From: Methanosarcina acetivorans C2A
Lineage (GTDB): Archaea > Halobacteriota > Methanosarcinia > Methanosarcinales > Methanosarcinaceae
Assembly (NCBI RefSeq): GCF_000007345.1
Contig: NC_003552.1
Location: 4,836,001-4,900,000 of the forward strand
DNA: 64,000 nt
Direction of reading: 5' to 3'
Part shown: positions 53,159 through 61,767 of the stretch, one piece after another
How positions within the stretch are numbered: the stretch's first letter is position 1
Layout: each line of letters begins with the position of its first letter
Notes under the pieces: generated by a model
What the model was told of the DNA's origin: nothing
What the model saw: only the letters and a program-made list of their open reading frames with translations
The model's database searches: none
Made by a program: the position numbers and the translations under genes

Positions 53159-53338
53159 ATGATGCAATCTTTTATAGTGGAGCACTACCTCGAAAGTGCC
53201 ATAGATGTTTACTGTGGTGGGCCAGATATTTTCAGGGGAACCGTAAAAGCCTGTGCGGATAATGTACTCACTCTCGAAAGTGAAGGAAAACTAACACATA
53301 TAGCCATTGACAAGATTATTGCCTTGTGGGCTCAGTAA
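53159..53338 (+). CDS. MM0924-family small protein, copy 1
   Basis: A 59-residue protein whose paralogue lies 250 bases on. Begins MMQSFIVEHYLESAIDVYCG; the strand pattern VYCGGPDIFRGTVKACADNV-LTLE-THIAIDKIIALW is like a small beta-barrel (Sm-like) fold, a suggestion only. AGGAGT is eight bases before ATG 53159; the second ATG at 53162 is equally possible. The family (MM0924) is known from Methanosarcina, without function. Confidence 0.75.
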   Translation: MMQSFIVEHYLESAIDVYCGGPDIFRGTVKACADNVLTLESEGKLTHIAIDKIIALWAQ

Positions 53339-53585
53339 GTTTAAAACCTTAATTTCAAGAGCGTATAAACGGGGACAAAAGGGGGAAGAGAAAAGACATT
53401 AATGGTCTTTTTCTGAACCCTGTTAAAGCTGAACGACTCTCAGGACTGATGAATTAGCCTGGGCTTTTTACTTGGGTAGGTTTTTGCTTAGGTGTCAGGT
53501 ATTTTTAGAATTCGTACCCGAGATGGGACTGATCTGGATTTAGCAGAATCGAAATTTGATACATGAAATACACGAGGTACAAGGA

Positions 53586-53792
53586 ATGCAGTCTTTTATA
53601 GTGGAGCATCTTCTCGGCGAAGTTGTGGATGTCTACTGTGGAGATCCCGACATTTTTAATGGAAAGGTGGAAGCCTGCGCAGACAATGTGCTCACTCTTG
53701 AAAAGAACGGAAAAAACACGCACATAACAATAGACAAGATCATAGCTATCTGGCGTGTATCTGACATTCCGCAGATATTCCCTGGAGAATAA
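53586..53792 (+). CDS. MM0924-family small protein, copy 2
   Basis: A 68-residue paralogue of the gene at 53159: MQSFIVEHLLGEVVDVYCGD, GKVEACADNVLTLEKNGKN, THITIDKIIAIW, plus a short extra tail (RVSDIPQIFPGE). ATG 53586 matches copy 1 and follows GAGGT; an earlier ATG 53556 would add ten residues. The conserved cysteine pair (VYCG and EACAD) might matter for function. Separate promoter not obvious. Confidence 0.8.
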   Translation: MQSFIVEHLLGEVVDVYCGDPDIFNGKVEACADNVLTLEKNGKNTHITIDKIIAIWRVSDIPQIFPGE

Positions 53793-54318
53793 CATTTCTC
53801 GCCATCGTTTTTGGAGAATAACTTCAGAATCTGCAATTATTTTCTCAACCGACTCTTCATGAAATGGAAGTTGGGAGCTTTCGATGGAGACACGAAATCG
53901 AAATGTGTGAACATTTCAAAAACGCACGTTTGAATAATCAGGGTAGTTTTTAGAAAAAACTATAGCATGAAAAATCCTGAAAATTGAAAAACATCTGCGG
54001 AAAGCGGGCGTACATAGTAAAGATAAAAGAATGTGACAGAGTCACTTTTTAGAATAAACGCTGTCGAATTAAACGCCGTCGAATTAAACGCTGTCGAATT
54101 GGAGAAGTCCCGGGATGGGAAACTTCATCCTTTTCTACCATATTTTTACAAAAAGATGAAACTGTTTGCCAATAGCAACCGCTTTACCAATAGCAACCGC
54201 TTTACCAATAGCAACCACTTTACTAACAGCAACCGTTTTACTAACCAGCCACTGTAGGAGTTTTGCAAAGCCAGATAATTTTCCAGGTTTATGCTCTAAA
54301 ACTCACATTCTACGCAGC
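53793..54318. repeat. Intergenic with two short tandem arrays
   Basis: AAACGCTGTCGAATT recurs three times at 54056-54100 (15-bp period). CAATAGCAACCGCTTTAC recurs four times at 54170-54241 (18-bp period). A GTG-started frame (54033-54257) crosses both arrays because their periods are multiples of three; it has no other gene-like feature. AATCGAAATGTGTGAACATTTCAAA near 53893 includes an inverted repeat. Confidence 0.7.
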
Positions 54319-55194
54319 TTATATTTTAGTGCAGCTTTTTGCATGGGAGGCAATGAACTCCCTCATAAGTTTTGCTCCGAGCATGGCTGTCTGTCCCGAA
54401 TCGTATTCGGGGGCAATTTCAACAATGTCAAAAGCCATTGAAAAAGGAGCAAGTGTCCTTATTGCAGTCCTGACGTCCCGGGCACTGAGACCAAACGGTT
54501 CAGGTGTGCCGAGCCCCGGGGCATAAGCAGGGTCTATTGCATCCATATCAAGGGAAAGGTAGAGCTGGCTGCAGTTCAGCCATTCAATTGCTTCTTTGAG
54601 GACTTCGACCATGCCTGTTGACTCAACATCATCTGCCGTGTAGTATTTCAGGTTATTTTCCCTGGCAAAAACCCATTCTTCTTCCGGGCCGCTCCTTATG
54701 CCTATGGAAACGAGGTTCTTCGTGACCTGCTCGAGAATGTTCCTGGACACACAGGCATGGTTATGTTTGAATCCCCTGTACTCCTGCCTGAGGTCGAAGT
54801 GGGCATCAAGGATAAGGACTCCGAAATCATCTCCTGCAAACTCGGCACATGCCTTTACCGTAGAATAGGTAAGGGAATGTTCGCCTCCAAGCATGATGGG
54901 AAGCTTCCCGTCGTTCAGCAGGCCCTTTACATCTTCATAAAGATCCCTTAAGGTCTCGTCAACCGAAGCTGAGGTTTCCAGGTTTCCGGCATCATAAATC
55001 GGAAGGTCCACAAGGTCAATGTCGAAAGTCGGGTTATAACTCTCAAAATTTGCGGAAACCTGCCTCATCGCATCCGGAGCCCAGCGGCTACCTGCACGAT
55101 ACGAGGAAGTATTGTCAAAAGGTACGCCGAAAATAACATAGCGTGCAGATTCATAGTCTGCGAGAGCATCTATAAAGGAATTGGGTAAAAACAT
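54319..55194 (-). CDS. speB: Agmatinase
   Basis: A 291-residue ureohydrolase that splits agmatine to putrescine and urea. Metal-binding motifs: GGEHSLTY, DAHFDLR, and SLDMDAIDPAYAPG with the Mn-ligand aspartates. The N-terminus (VIFGVPFDNTSSYRAGSRWA) is typical. ATG 55194. It lies 77 bases downstream of the eIF5A gene, same strand; since archaeal eIF5A is modified from a polyamine (deoxyhypusine), the pairing links polyamine supply to the acceptor protein (established chemistry; functional coupling inferred). Confidence 0.95.
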   Translation of the reverse strand: MFLPNSFIDALADYESARYVIFGVPFDNTSSYRAGSRWAPDAMRQVSANFESYNPTFDIDLVDLPIYDAGNLETSASVDETLRDLYEDVKGLLNDGKLPIMLGGEHSLTYSTVKACAEFAGDDFGVLILDAHFDLRQEYRGFKHNHACVSRNILEQVTKNLVSIGIRSGPEEEWVFARENNLKYYTADDVESTGMVEVLKEAIEWLNCSQLYLSLDMDAIDPAYAPGLGTPEPFGLSARDVRTAIRTLAPFSMAFDIVEIAPEYDSGQTAMLGAKLMREFIASHAKSCTKI

Positions 55195-55271
55195 ACTCTG
55201 ACCTGATGTAAATTAGTTATTAAAAAAAGAACTCAGGTTATTGACCTGAGTTTTCACTGCCGTTAAAAGGT

Positions 55272-55658
55272 TTATGTCCTTATGTCGAGTTTGATCTTTC
55301 CGAGGGCTGTGATATATGAAACTTCTTCGCCCTCTTTTACCTTGTCTTTGTATTCATCGGGGATTACAATCTCAAAGGTTGAGAAGTCTCCCATATCCAT
55401 AAGCTGGGCGATGTCCCCGGTAATTGAGATTACCTGCGCACTCTTTCTTTCCACAATCGGGACATAGATTTTGTTTGCAACGGAACCGATGTAGGAGCGC
55501 TTCTGGTTGTCAAAGAGTCCGATAGCTTCAACCCTTGCTTTTGCAGCGCCGTGCTTCCCGGGCTTGGACTTGGAAATGCTCTTTATAACACATGCTTCGT
55601 CGTCAATAATTACGTATTTCCCTTCTTTAAGATCCTTTACTTCTACCTGCTGTTTCAT
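55272..55658 (-). CDS. eif5A: Translation factor eIF5A (aIF5A)
   Basis: A 128-residue SH3/OB-fold translation factor. The loop SKSKPGKHGAAKARVEAIG at about 28-46 carries the lysine (in PGKHG) modified to deoxyhypusine or hypusine, needed for peptide bond formation at difficult sequences. The start ATG follows GGGAGAATCACT. First gene of a unit with speB. The ISL3 element lies about 320 bases upstream. Confidence 0.96.
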   Translation of the reverse strand: MKQQVEVKDLKEGKYVIIDDEACVIKSISKSKPGKHGAAKARVEAIGLFDNQKRSYIGSVANKIYVPIVERKSAQVISITGDIAQLMDMGDFSTFEIVIPDEYKDKVKEGEEVSYITALGKIKLDIRT

Positions 55659-55980
55659 AGTGATTCTCCCATACGTTTTAAGAAATGTCTATATAAGCTG
55701 TAAACGTCATACCGGATTTGCCGAATTTTTCAGGGTAAATTCCGGAGAAGTGGTATAAGAAGGCTGTTCTAATTTTTAAGCCTGTCTACCCGTTCATCCA
55801 TACTTTGCTTAACTGCGCTGCATAGAAAAGCTCGAAAGTAGTTACTGCCTGAATACCTGTATAACCTCACAGGTCGAGAACTAATACGATTAATTATCCT
55901 ACAGTATATAACGCTTATGCGAGATTTTGATTTTCCGAGCGTAATTTCAGAGAGAATTTGCCGAAATAGTGAGATTTTCT
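55659..55980. promoter_or_regulatory. Upstream region of eIF5A, bounded by insertion sequence
   Basis: TTATATAG-type TATA on the minus strand near 55690-55700 could drive eIF5A. The region up to 55980 is otherwise non-coding and ends in the target duplication of the insertion sequence, which continues at 57308. Confidence 0.45.
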
Positions 55981-57307
55981 GGCTCTTCGCTATTTCATGT
56001 GGGTAACCCAAATTTAAGTTTTCCTAATTTTAGATAGATCATATTAATAAAATATTGTATGTTTTTAAATCCTCTTGCATTTCTTTTTTGCAACTGTACA
56101 ATACTGTTAATTCCTTCGAGGATTCCATTTGTTATCTTTGAGTCGAAATAATTCAATATCCCATCCCAATGCTTTTTGACCGTATTTGCTGCTTCAGTTA
56201 TTGGAGTTATCCTGCTATGAGTTGCCCAGAAATACCATTTTTTGAGATATTGTGTAGCTTCTTTCCTATTTTTAGAATCCCAAAACTCTTGAAGACTTAA
56301 CTTTACATTATATGCTCTTACCGTTTTCAGTTTTTGATTCTTAAGAGCTAGAAACCTTTCTTTTTGCTTTTCACTCAAATTCCCTTCATTTTTGAGCCAT
56401 AAGTACTTACTATTCTTCAATTCTTTTATCGTTGATTGTTCCTGTTTTCTAACTTCATCAACTGCTTCATTCATCATTTTCATTACATGGAACTTATCAA
56501 ACGTAATTTTTGCATCTGGAAATTCACTTGAAATTCCATTAATGAAGGCTGGTGACATATCACAGCTAATGGATCGAATCATGGTGGGTTTCCCACCATG
56601 ATTTATTAAGTCCTTATTAAATCTGGTAAGAGTCGAAGAGTCTTTTCCTTCACAAACATACATAACCTTTGATTTTTCGATATCAGCTACTATAGTAACG
56701 TATTTATGTCCTTTTTTAAACGAAGTTTCATCAATACCAATTTTTGAAACTTTTGAAAAGTTCTCTTTTGCTCGTGATTTCTTGACATAATAGATTATGA
56801 CTCGCCAAATTCTTGTATCGTGTTCATCAAGCATTATAGCTACTTTTAATATTGGCATGCTTTGTGCTAGTGTTATGATAATAGCATCCATAAGAAGAGT
56901 AAACCCACTTTGTTTACGAGCCCAAGGAACTTCGATTTGATGAACTCCGCAGTCATCACATTTAACTCTTGGAACTCTGCAATGCAAATAGGTCTTATAT
57001 TCAAAGAAATTGAGGTGACGCCATACTTTATCAATAGTATCATGGATGGAACAGTTCGCACCACTACATTTAGGGCAAGGAAATTTAGATCCTTTTTTAA
57101 AATCGATCCAAATATCAAGTTGCTTTAATTCGGGATTAAAATCGATATCCTTAATGTACCAGGGATCTTCGATATTCAAAGCTTTCTGAAAAAGTTCGTT
57201 GTAAATGGTCGATCAAACTCCTGCAATTATATGAATAAAAGAAGTGATTACTAAATTATATTTTAATTGCGTTATATTAAATTACCCATACAAAACAGCG
57301 AAGAGCC
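55981..57307 (-). mobile_element. Complete ISL3-family insertion sequence
   Basis: 1327 bp, with 26-bp imperfect terminal inverted repeats: left starts GGCTCTTCGCTATTTCATGT, right (reverse-complemented) GGCTCTTCGCTGTTTTGTAT. A perfect 8-bp target duplication GATTTTCT is at 55973-55980 and 57308-57315, as expected for ISL3. One transposase gene inside. It looks recently inserted and perhaps active. Confidence 0.95.
55995..57206 (-). CDS. ISL3-family transposase; ATT start proposed
   Basis: A 403-residue DDE transposase. N-terminal zinc-ribbon (CPKCSGANC and CDDCGVHQIEV at about 44-95), HTH region, and catalytic domain with IGIDETSFKKGH, ISCDMSPAFI and ILEGINSIVQLQKRN supplying the D, D, E residues. 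The family N-terminus (ELFQKALNIEDPWYI) is partly upstream of the first canonical start, TTG 57179; only ATT at 57206 lies between it and the in-frame stop at 57213-57215. AGGAG is eleven bases upstream, a wide spacing, so this is the weakest of the six unusual starts. Confidence 0.92.
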   Translation of the reverse strand: MYNELFQKALNIEDPWYIKDIDFNPELKQLDIWIDFKKGSKFPCPKCSGANCSIHDTIDKVWRHLNFFEYKTYLHCRVPRVKCDDCGVHQIEVPWARKQSGFTLLMDAIIITLAQSMPILKVAIMLDEHDTRIWRVIIYYVKKSRAKENFSKVSKIGIDETSFKKGHKYVTIVADIEKSKVMYVCEGKDSSTLTRFNKDLINHGGKPTMIRSISCDMSPAFINGISSEFPDAKITFDKFHVMKMMNEAVDEVRKQEQSTIKELKNSKYLWLKNEGNLSEKQKERFLALKNQKLKTVRAYNVKLSLQEFWDSKNRKEATQYLKKWYFWATHSRITPITEAANTVKKHWDGILNYFDSKITNGILEGINSIVQLQKRNARGFKNIQYFINMIYLKLGKLKFGLPT

Positions 57308-57517
57308 GATTTTCTCTTAATTTGAGGAAAATATTATTTATTAAACATCAAATATGACGATTTAAAAGAACAGGAAAAGACCTGAAAAGGAATCTAAAGG
57401 AATCTTAAAGAGCCTGAAAGGAATATCAAAGGAATCTTAAAGGGAACTAATAAATCTTAAAGAAACATCATTCCTGAGAATTTGCAGTACATTCAAAAGT
57501 CCGAAGCCTGCTTTTGG
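57308..57517. other. Intergenic region
   Basis: GGAATCTTAAAG/GGAATATCAAAG words repeat at 57390-57450. No gene. Confidence 0.4.
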
Positions 57518-59242
57518 TTATTTCCAACAGTCGAGTCCAAGTTTCATCAGTTTTTCCGGAGAAGGCACCCCTTCTCGATCCCAGACACGATAAAGGTAAT
57601 ACTCCTGAAGAGCAGTTTCAAACTCCTGCCTGGGAATTCCATCCACCCTCTCTTCGCTGCCAGCTTCAAACAGCCTTTCCGGAAGGGTATCAGCTTTCCG
57701 TGTAAAACCTGCTTTCAGGTTATAAATTCTCTCAAGGTTCCAGATTCTTTCTCCTGCTTTAAGGAGTTCCGCAGGAGCGATTTCCAGCCCTGCCCCCGCT
57801 CGCAGGAGAGCTGAACAGAGCTCTTCATTGATGGCAAAAATCGAAAACGAACAGAGTACAAGAGAATCCAGCACAGCAGTCAGGTTTTCAAAAACCTGTA
57901 AGATTCCGGCTTTTCCACGAAGGCTGAGGCGGTCAAGGAGCAGAGGCTTTCCAAGCACTTCGGGACCGACCATAAAGGCTGTAAGGTAATCCCCGCCGTG
58001 GCAGGAGGTTGCATAAGCAAGGGCCTGTCCTCTAATCCCCCTCGGGTCAAATCCTCCCAGCTCGAGCCCCTTTACATCCATACTGAGGTCTTCCCTCTTC
58101 CGGGCCGAGAGGTAATTTCTGGCTCCTTTTCCCGGTTCATTTCCTTCCCCGATTCCCAAAAGCAAGGTTTCAAGTTCCCTGGGTTCTATTTTCCCGGATT
58201 GGAATTCTGCACAGGCGCCAAGCACGGACCCGGCGGATACAGGGTCAAACCCGTAATCCTTACAGATCCTGTCTGCCCGGAGTACCGAATCAAAGTCTGA
58301 GTTTTCAAGGTTGAACCCGAAAGCCCAGAGAGAATCGTAGTCAGGAAGAAGCTGCCGGGTTTTCTTTATCCTCCGTTTGCAGCCCAGGGGACAGGCAGGG
58401 CAGTTTTCTCTCTCAAGCTCGAAGCTGGCTTTGATATACTCTCCTGAGAACAGGTCTGCAAAAGGAGTGCCCTTTCCGGAAAAGTTTCTGCAGGGGATAA
58501 GCCCCATATAATCCAGAAGCTTTACAAGCGCAGATGTGCCATAGTTTGCAAGCCCTTTGGAAAGCACTGGATTTGCATCAAAAAGCTTTAGCATCTTTGT
58601 TTCAAGCTCTTCGAACTTTTCAAGCCTGGCAGGCAAAAGTTCTTTTTCTCCCTTTACAACCACAGCTTTCAGCAGCTTTGAGCCTGCAACAGCTCCCAGT
58701 CCCCCCCTTCCGCTGTGAGCGGAATCAAGGACAAAAGAAGAGATAAGAACTTCTTTTTCTCCTGCCCTGCCTATGCAGGCTACGCTTCCTTTACTTTTCA
58801 AGGATTCAGTACATGTTTCGGTATTTTTTCCCCAGAGCTGGCCAGCATACATAATTTTTATCTCATCTCCCCTTAGCTCCACATAAGAAGGGTTCTGTGC
58901 TTTTCCACTAATGACCAGGGCATCGATTCCGGCTTTTTTCAGTTCTCGCCCAAAGCCCCCGCCTGTGTTCCAGCTGAATACTGTGCCTGTGAGAGGGGAT
59001 TTCGAAGTAAGGACTGCACCCGAAGCCATGGGAGCAAGGCCTGTAAGCGGGCCGGTAGTGAAAATAAGAGGGTTTTCAGGTCCAAGAGGATCAATATCAG
59101 GATCTGAAAGCTCGGAAAGCAACTTTACGCCAAGTCCCCTGCCCCCCAGGTACATGGGGATTAATTTTTCATCGGTACCGGTGATGGTAACTTTTTCGGA
59201 GCTAAGATCCACATATACTGTTTTTCCTGTCCAGCCAGCCAT
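57518..59242 (-). CDS. Aldehyde:ferredoxin oxidoreductase
   Basis: A 574-residue tungsten or molybdenum enzyme of the AOR family. N-terminal domain (MAGWTGKTVYVDLSSEKV; YLGGRGLGVKLL; SKSPLTGTVFSWNTGGGFG) holds pterin-binding elements. The [4Fe-4S] ligands are CPACPLGC at about 276-283 and a later Cys in DSLVLCSFS. It oxidises aldehydes with ferredoxin as acceptor; which aldehyde is unknown. Slightly short for the family (about 600), mainly in the C-terminal domain. ATG 59242. It is monocistronic here. Confidence 0.93.
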   Translation of the reverse strand: MAGWTGKTVYVDLSSEKVTITGTDEKLIPMYLGGRGLGVKLLSELSDPDIDPLGPENPLIFTTGPLTGLAPMASGAVLTSKSPLTGTVFSWNTGGGFGRELKKAGIDALVISGKAQNPSYVELRGDEIKIMYAGQLWGKNTETCTESLKSKGSVACIGRAGEKEVLISSFVLDSAHSGRGGLGAVAGSKLLKAVVVKGEKELLPARLEKFEELETKMLKLFDANPVLSKGLANYGTSALVKLLDYMGLIPCRNFSGKGTPFADLFSGEYIKASFELERENCPACPLGCKRRIKKTRQLLPDYDSLWAFGFNLENSDFDSVLRADRICKDYGFDPVSAGSVLGACAEFQSGKIEPRELETLLLGIGEGNEPGKGARNYLSARKREDLSMDVKGLELGGFDPRGIRGQALAYATSCHGGDYLTAFMVGPEVLGKPLLLDRLSLRGKAGILQVFENLTAVLDSLVLCSFSIFAINEELCSALLRAGAGLEIAPAELLKAGERIWNLERIYNLKAGFTRKADTLPERLFEAGSEERVDGIPRQEFETALQEYYLYRVWDREGVPSPEKLMKLGLDCWK

Positions 59243-59501
59243 ATTAATCCCTTTTTATGCATCTTTTTTCTACTTTTTTGAGCCGGTTTCTTATTTATTT
59301 TAACCGGATTTCAGATTATAATTCTTTTTCCATTCGTTTTCATCTGTTTCGGAGATATTACCATTTTCCTTTAAGTTTTTAACCACTCTATAGAAATATT
59401 TTCCTTAAAGCATCAATTAAAAGAAAATTTTAATCAGATCTTTACTGTGAAGATCCTGAAAAAGCCAGACTTTAAGACAGAGGAATCTTAGATAATACTA
59501 C
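59243..59501. promoter_or_regulatory. Divergent promoter region
   Basis: Between the AOR (minus) and Nudix (plus) genes; TATTTATTTTAACC near 59291-59304 and ACTCTATAGAAATAT near 59386 are TATA-like. No gene. Confidence 0.4.
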
Positions 59502-59939
59502 ATGAATCTGGAGAAACCTTATATCATTTCTGTATACGCCCTTGTCCAGAATGAGAAAGGGGAATTCCTGCTGCTCAAACGCTCGGAAAACTCCCGCACC
59601 AATCCCGGAAAATGGGATTTGCCAGGCGGAAAGGTAAACCTGAAGGAGACTTTAAAAGAAGCAGTTGTACGTGAGGTATGGGAGGAAACCGGAATTTCAA
59701 TATTTCCAGGAGAAATTGCGGGAGAGGTAACCTTCGAACTCACGAAAAAAAAAGTTATTGCTATTGTCTTTAATGGGGGATATGTTATGTCTGAAGTTAA
59801 ATTGAGTTCTGAACATATCGAATATGCCTGGACCTCCCTGGAAAGTATTCTCAAAATGGAAACGCTTCCTGCTTATTTCAAGGACTTTTTCAGAAGATTT
59901 GCTCTTGAAAACAAAAAACCTTCTGATCCGCCCGTTTGA
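59502..59939 (+). CDS. Nudix hydrolase
   Basis: A 145-residue Nudix enzyme that hydrolyses nucleoside diphosphates linked to another group. The Nudix box GGKVNLKETLKEAVVREVWE followed by ETGI (pattern Gx5Ex7REUxEExGU) is at about 44-67. The preceding KWDLPGG strand is typical. Substrate unknown; MutT-like cleaning of oxidised nucleotides or ADP-ribose are both possible. ATG 59502 is the first in frame. Its 3' end faces the protease gene. Confidence 0.93.
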   Translation: MNLEKPYIISVYALVQNEKGEFLLLKRSENSRTNPGKWDLPGGKVNLKETLKEAVVREVWEETGISIFPGEIAGEVTFELTKKKVIAIVFNGGYVMSEVKLSSEHIEYAWTSLESILKMETLPAYFKDFFRRFALENKKPSDPPV

Positions 59940-59961
59940 TCTGCTGCCCCAGTTTCAACTC

Positions 59962-60660
59962 TCATTTGAAGTATTTATCTTCAAGTTTTTTTCGTTTTCT
60001 CCGGCTGTACTGCCAGCTTATGCCAAGGAAGATGAGAACTACAAGGGCTACCAAACCTGCTACCCGCAGAATGGGTCCATATTTACTCAGCAAAATGGGG
60101 TTCACATTATCCCGGAGTTCATATTCGGGATACATTATATCTCCCCGGTCATTGCTGTGCCCGAGCCCAAGGGCATGCCCGAGCTCGTGCTTTGCAATGG
60201 TGAACATGGTTGCGTCCCCATACTGCCGCCAGCCCCTGCCCTGGTAGTTTCCAACCTCAAGGACTATATCCACTTCTTCGAAACGGTCTCCGGAAATGCT
60301 GGGCTTTGCATAGCCCGCTACACCCGAAGGGGCTCCTTCGACATTTTCCAGGTTCTCCACCCACCTTATTCTTATGTCAGCGTCTTCGGAGTCGATAACC
60401 TCAAAAACAGGGCTGTACTCGAGATTACCGTTTCCCCCGTTTTCCCAGTATGCAAGAGCCTTTTCTATTTGTTCATAGTAGGTGGTGCTGTAATGAAGAG
60501 GGGTATTACTGTCGTCGATGTACACTGTAATAGGGGAATGATCCCAGGGCTTGTCAAGAATCTTCTCCTGATCTTCCCCGGCTGCCGGAGAGGACAAAAA
60601 TAATATCATCAGCAATAAGATAGTAGAGAAAGTGATTACAGGAATATTTTTTCGATTAAT
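59962..60660 (-). CDS. Secreted matrixin-like zinc metalloprotease; ATT start proposed
   Basis: A 232-residue protein if started at ATT 60660. The N-terminus is then a textbook signal peptide: NRKNIPVITFSTILLLMILF, ending LSSPAAGE. The first canonical in-frame start is TTG 60615, which would leave only 12 residues of it. GGAGG at 60670-60674 is nine bases before the ATT; TAA lies just upstream. The metzincin motif HELGHALGLGH at about 158-168 and the Met-turn DIMYP place the active site. A C-terminal transmembrane helix (about 200-222) with RRKRKK anchors it outside the cell. Its targets are unknown. Confidence 0.9.
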   Translation of the reverse strand: MNRKNIPVITFSTILLLMILFLSSPAAGEDQEKILDKPWDHSPITVYIDDSNTPLHYSTTYYEQIEKALAYWENGGNGNLEYSPVFEVIDSEDADIRIRWVENLENVEGAPSGVAGYAKPSISGDRFEEVDIVLEVGNYQGRGWRQYGDATMFTIAKHELGHALGLGHSNDRGDIMYPEYELRDNVNPILLSKYGPILRVAGLVALVVLIFLGISWQYSRRKRKKLEDKYFK

Positions 60661-61150
60661 GAAAAAGGACCTCCATTATAGGTAATTAATTTATTTTCAG
60701 TTATGATTATATTCGGTTACGATTTATACAAGGTAAAACTGCTGTACATGCATATTTTGTTAGTTATAGGTGAGCCTCGATAAAAGTTTACAAATCTCCA
60801 TAAAGACTAATGAGCCTCGATAAGACTTATGAATCCGATAAAATTTGCTAATCATGTTAAAGCCTTATGAATCGCGTAATTAAAGCCCGAAAAATATCTG
60901 TCAAAAAAATAAGCTTTAAGATTATAAGTACATTAACTCACTGAACTTTAATAATATGTTGGACCGGAATTTAGGCTGTAAAATAACTTTTAGTTTGAAC
61001 TGGAGTTTAAAAAACATTTTTTAAAAATTAAATTTAAAATGAAATTTTAAGAAGTGAGCCTGAAAAAGTTCAATCTACGGCATTTTGATGCTGTTGAATT
61101 GATGCTGTTGAATTGATGCTGTTGAATTGACGCTGTTGAATTGACGCTGT
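60661..61150. other. Intergenic region with minisatellite
   Basis: TGAGCCTCGATAA recurs near 60772 and 60811. GATGCTGTTGAATT units of 14 bases, five copies, run 61087-61156 and reach the CMD gene stop. TATA-like sequences upstream of the protease at about 60685-60695 (minus). No gene. Confidence 0.6.
60670..60674 (-). promoter_or_regulatory. Shine-Dalgarno that selects ATT 60660
   Basis: GGAGG nine bases before ATT; no other ribosome site before the signal peptide. Confidence 0.6.
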
Positions 61151-61627
61151 TTATTTGATGTTTGCTCCGGCGATATTGCATACTTCGCAATCAGGATCAC
61201 AGCAATGTTCGTTTTCTTCGCTTCCCTTTTCATCCCCGGGGAATTCGGATGCAAGAGCCCTTGTACTTTCCGCAAGTACTGCTGCATTGGACAGGGAAGC
61301 CCCTATCATTATTGCAGAAAATATTTTCTCTTTCGGGATGCCTTTTCTTTTTGCGATTCTTATATGCATTTTCAGGCAATGCCCACAGCGGAGGGCAGAG
61401 GCTACACCTATGGAAATAAGTTCCACGGTTTCCGGATCGAGATTTTTGAACTCTCGCATGATGGAGTTATCATAAATAGTTTTCGGGATGAAGATCTCAG
61501 GGAGATCTTTCATAAAGTTCATAATATAAGGCACTTCCCCGTACTGTTTCCGGACATCCTCGAGAAGTTCCGGGATGACTTTCTCGGGGTCATTTTTTAA
61601 AACTTCCACAATATCCTCAAGTTCCAT
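61151..61627 (-). CDS. CMD/AhpD-like protein with C-terminal cysteines, copy 3
   Basis: A 158-residue CMD-fold protein, more distant from the two at 4075 and 10545. Redox motif ASALRCGHCLKMHIRIAKRKG (split here as SALRCGHCLKMHIRIA) at about 84-99. The tail EHCCDPDCEVCNIAGA has four cysteines, in the same place as the tails of the other two. ATG 61627 (MELEDIVEVLKND) follows GGTGGT. It lies downstream of mmp7 on the same strand, 140 bases away. Confidence 0.88.
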   Translation of the reverse strand: MELEDIVEVLKNDPEKVIPELLEDVRKQYGEVPYIMNFMKDLPEIFIPKTIYDNSIMREFKNLDPETVELISIGVASALRCGHCLKMHIRIAKRKGIPKEKIFSAIMIGASLSNAAVLAESTRALASEFPGDEKGSEENEHCCDPDCEVCNIAGANIK

Positions 61628-61767
61628 AAGAAACCACCACACACATTAAAGTAGAAACCGAGTCAGACGCCGTTTTCCGGGAAAAGCTTTACAGTTTAAA
61701 GGATGAGTGAAGAGGCACAAACCCAGTAAAAATGTAAAGTGGCTGTATTTTAACTCAAGAATCCGGG

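Noticed and set aside
54033-54257. Asn/Phe repeat protein
   Set aside because: It is a by-product of two tandem arrays with periods divisible by three; no homology and no ribosome site.
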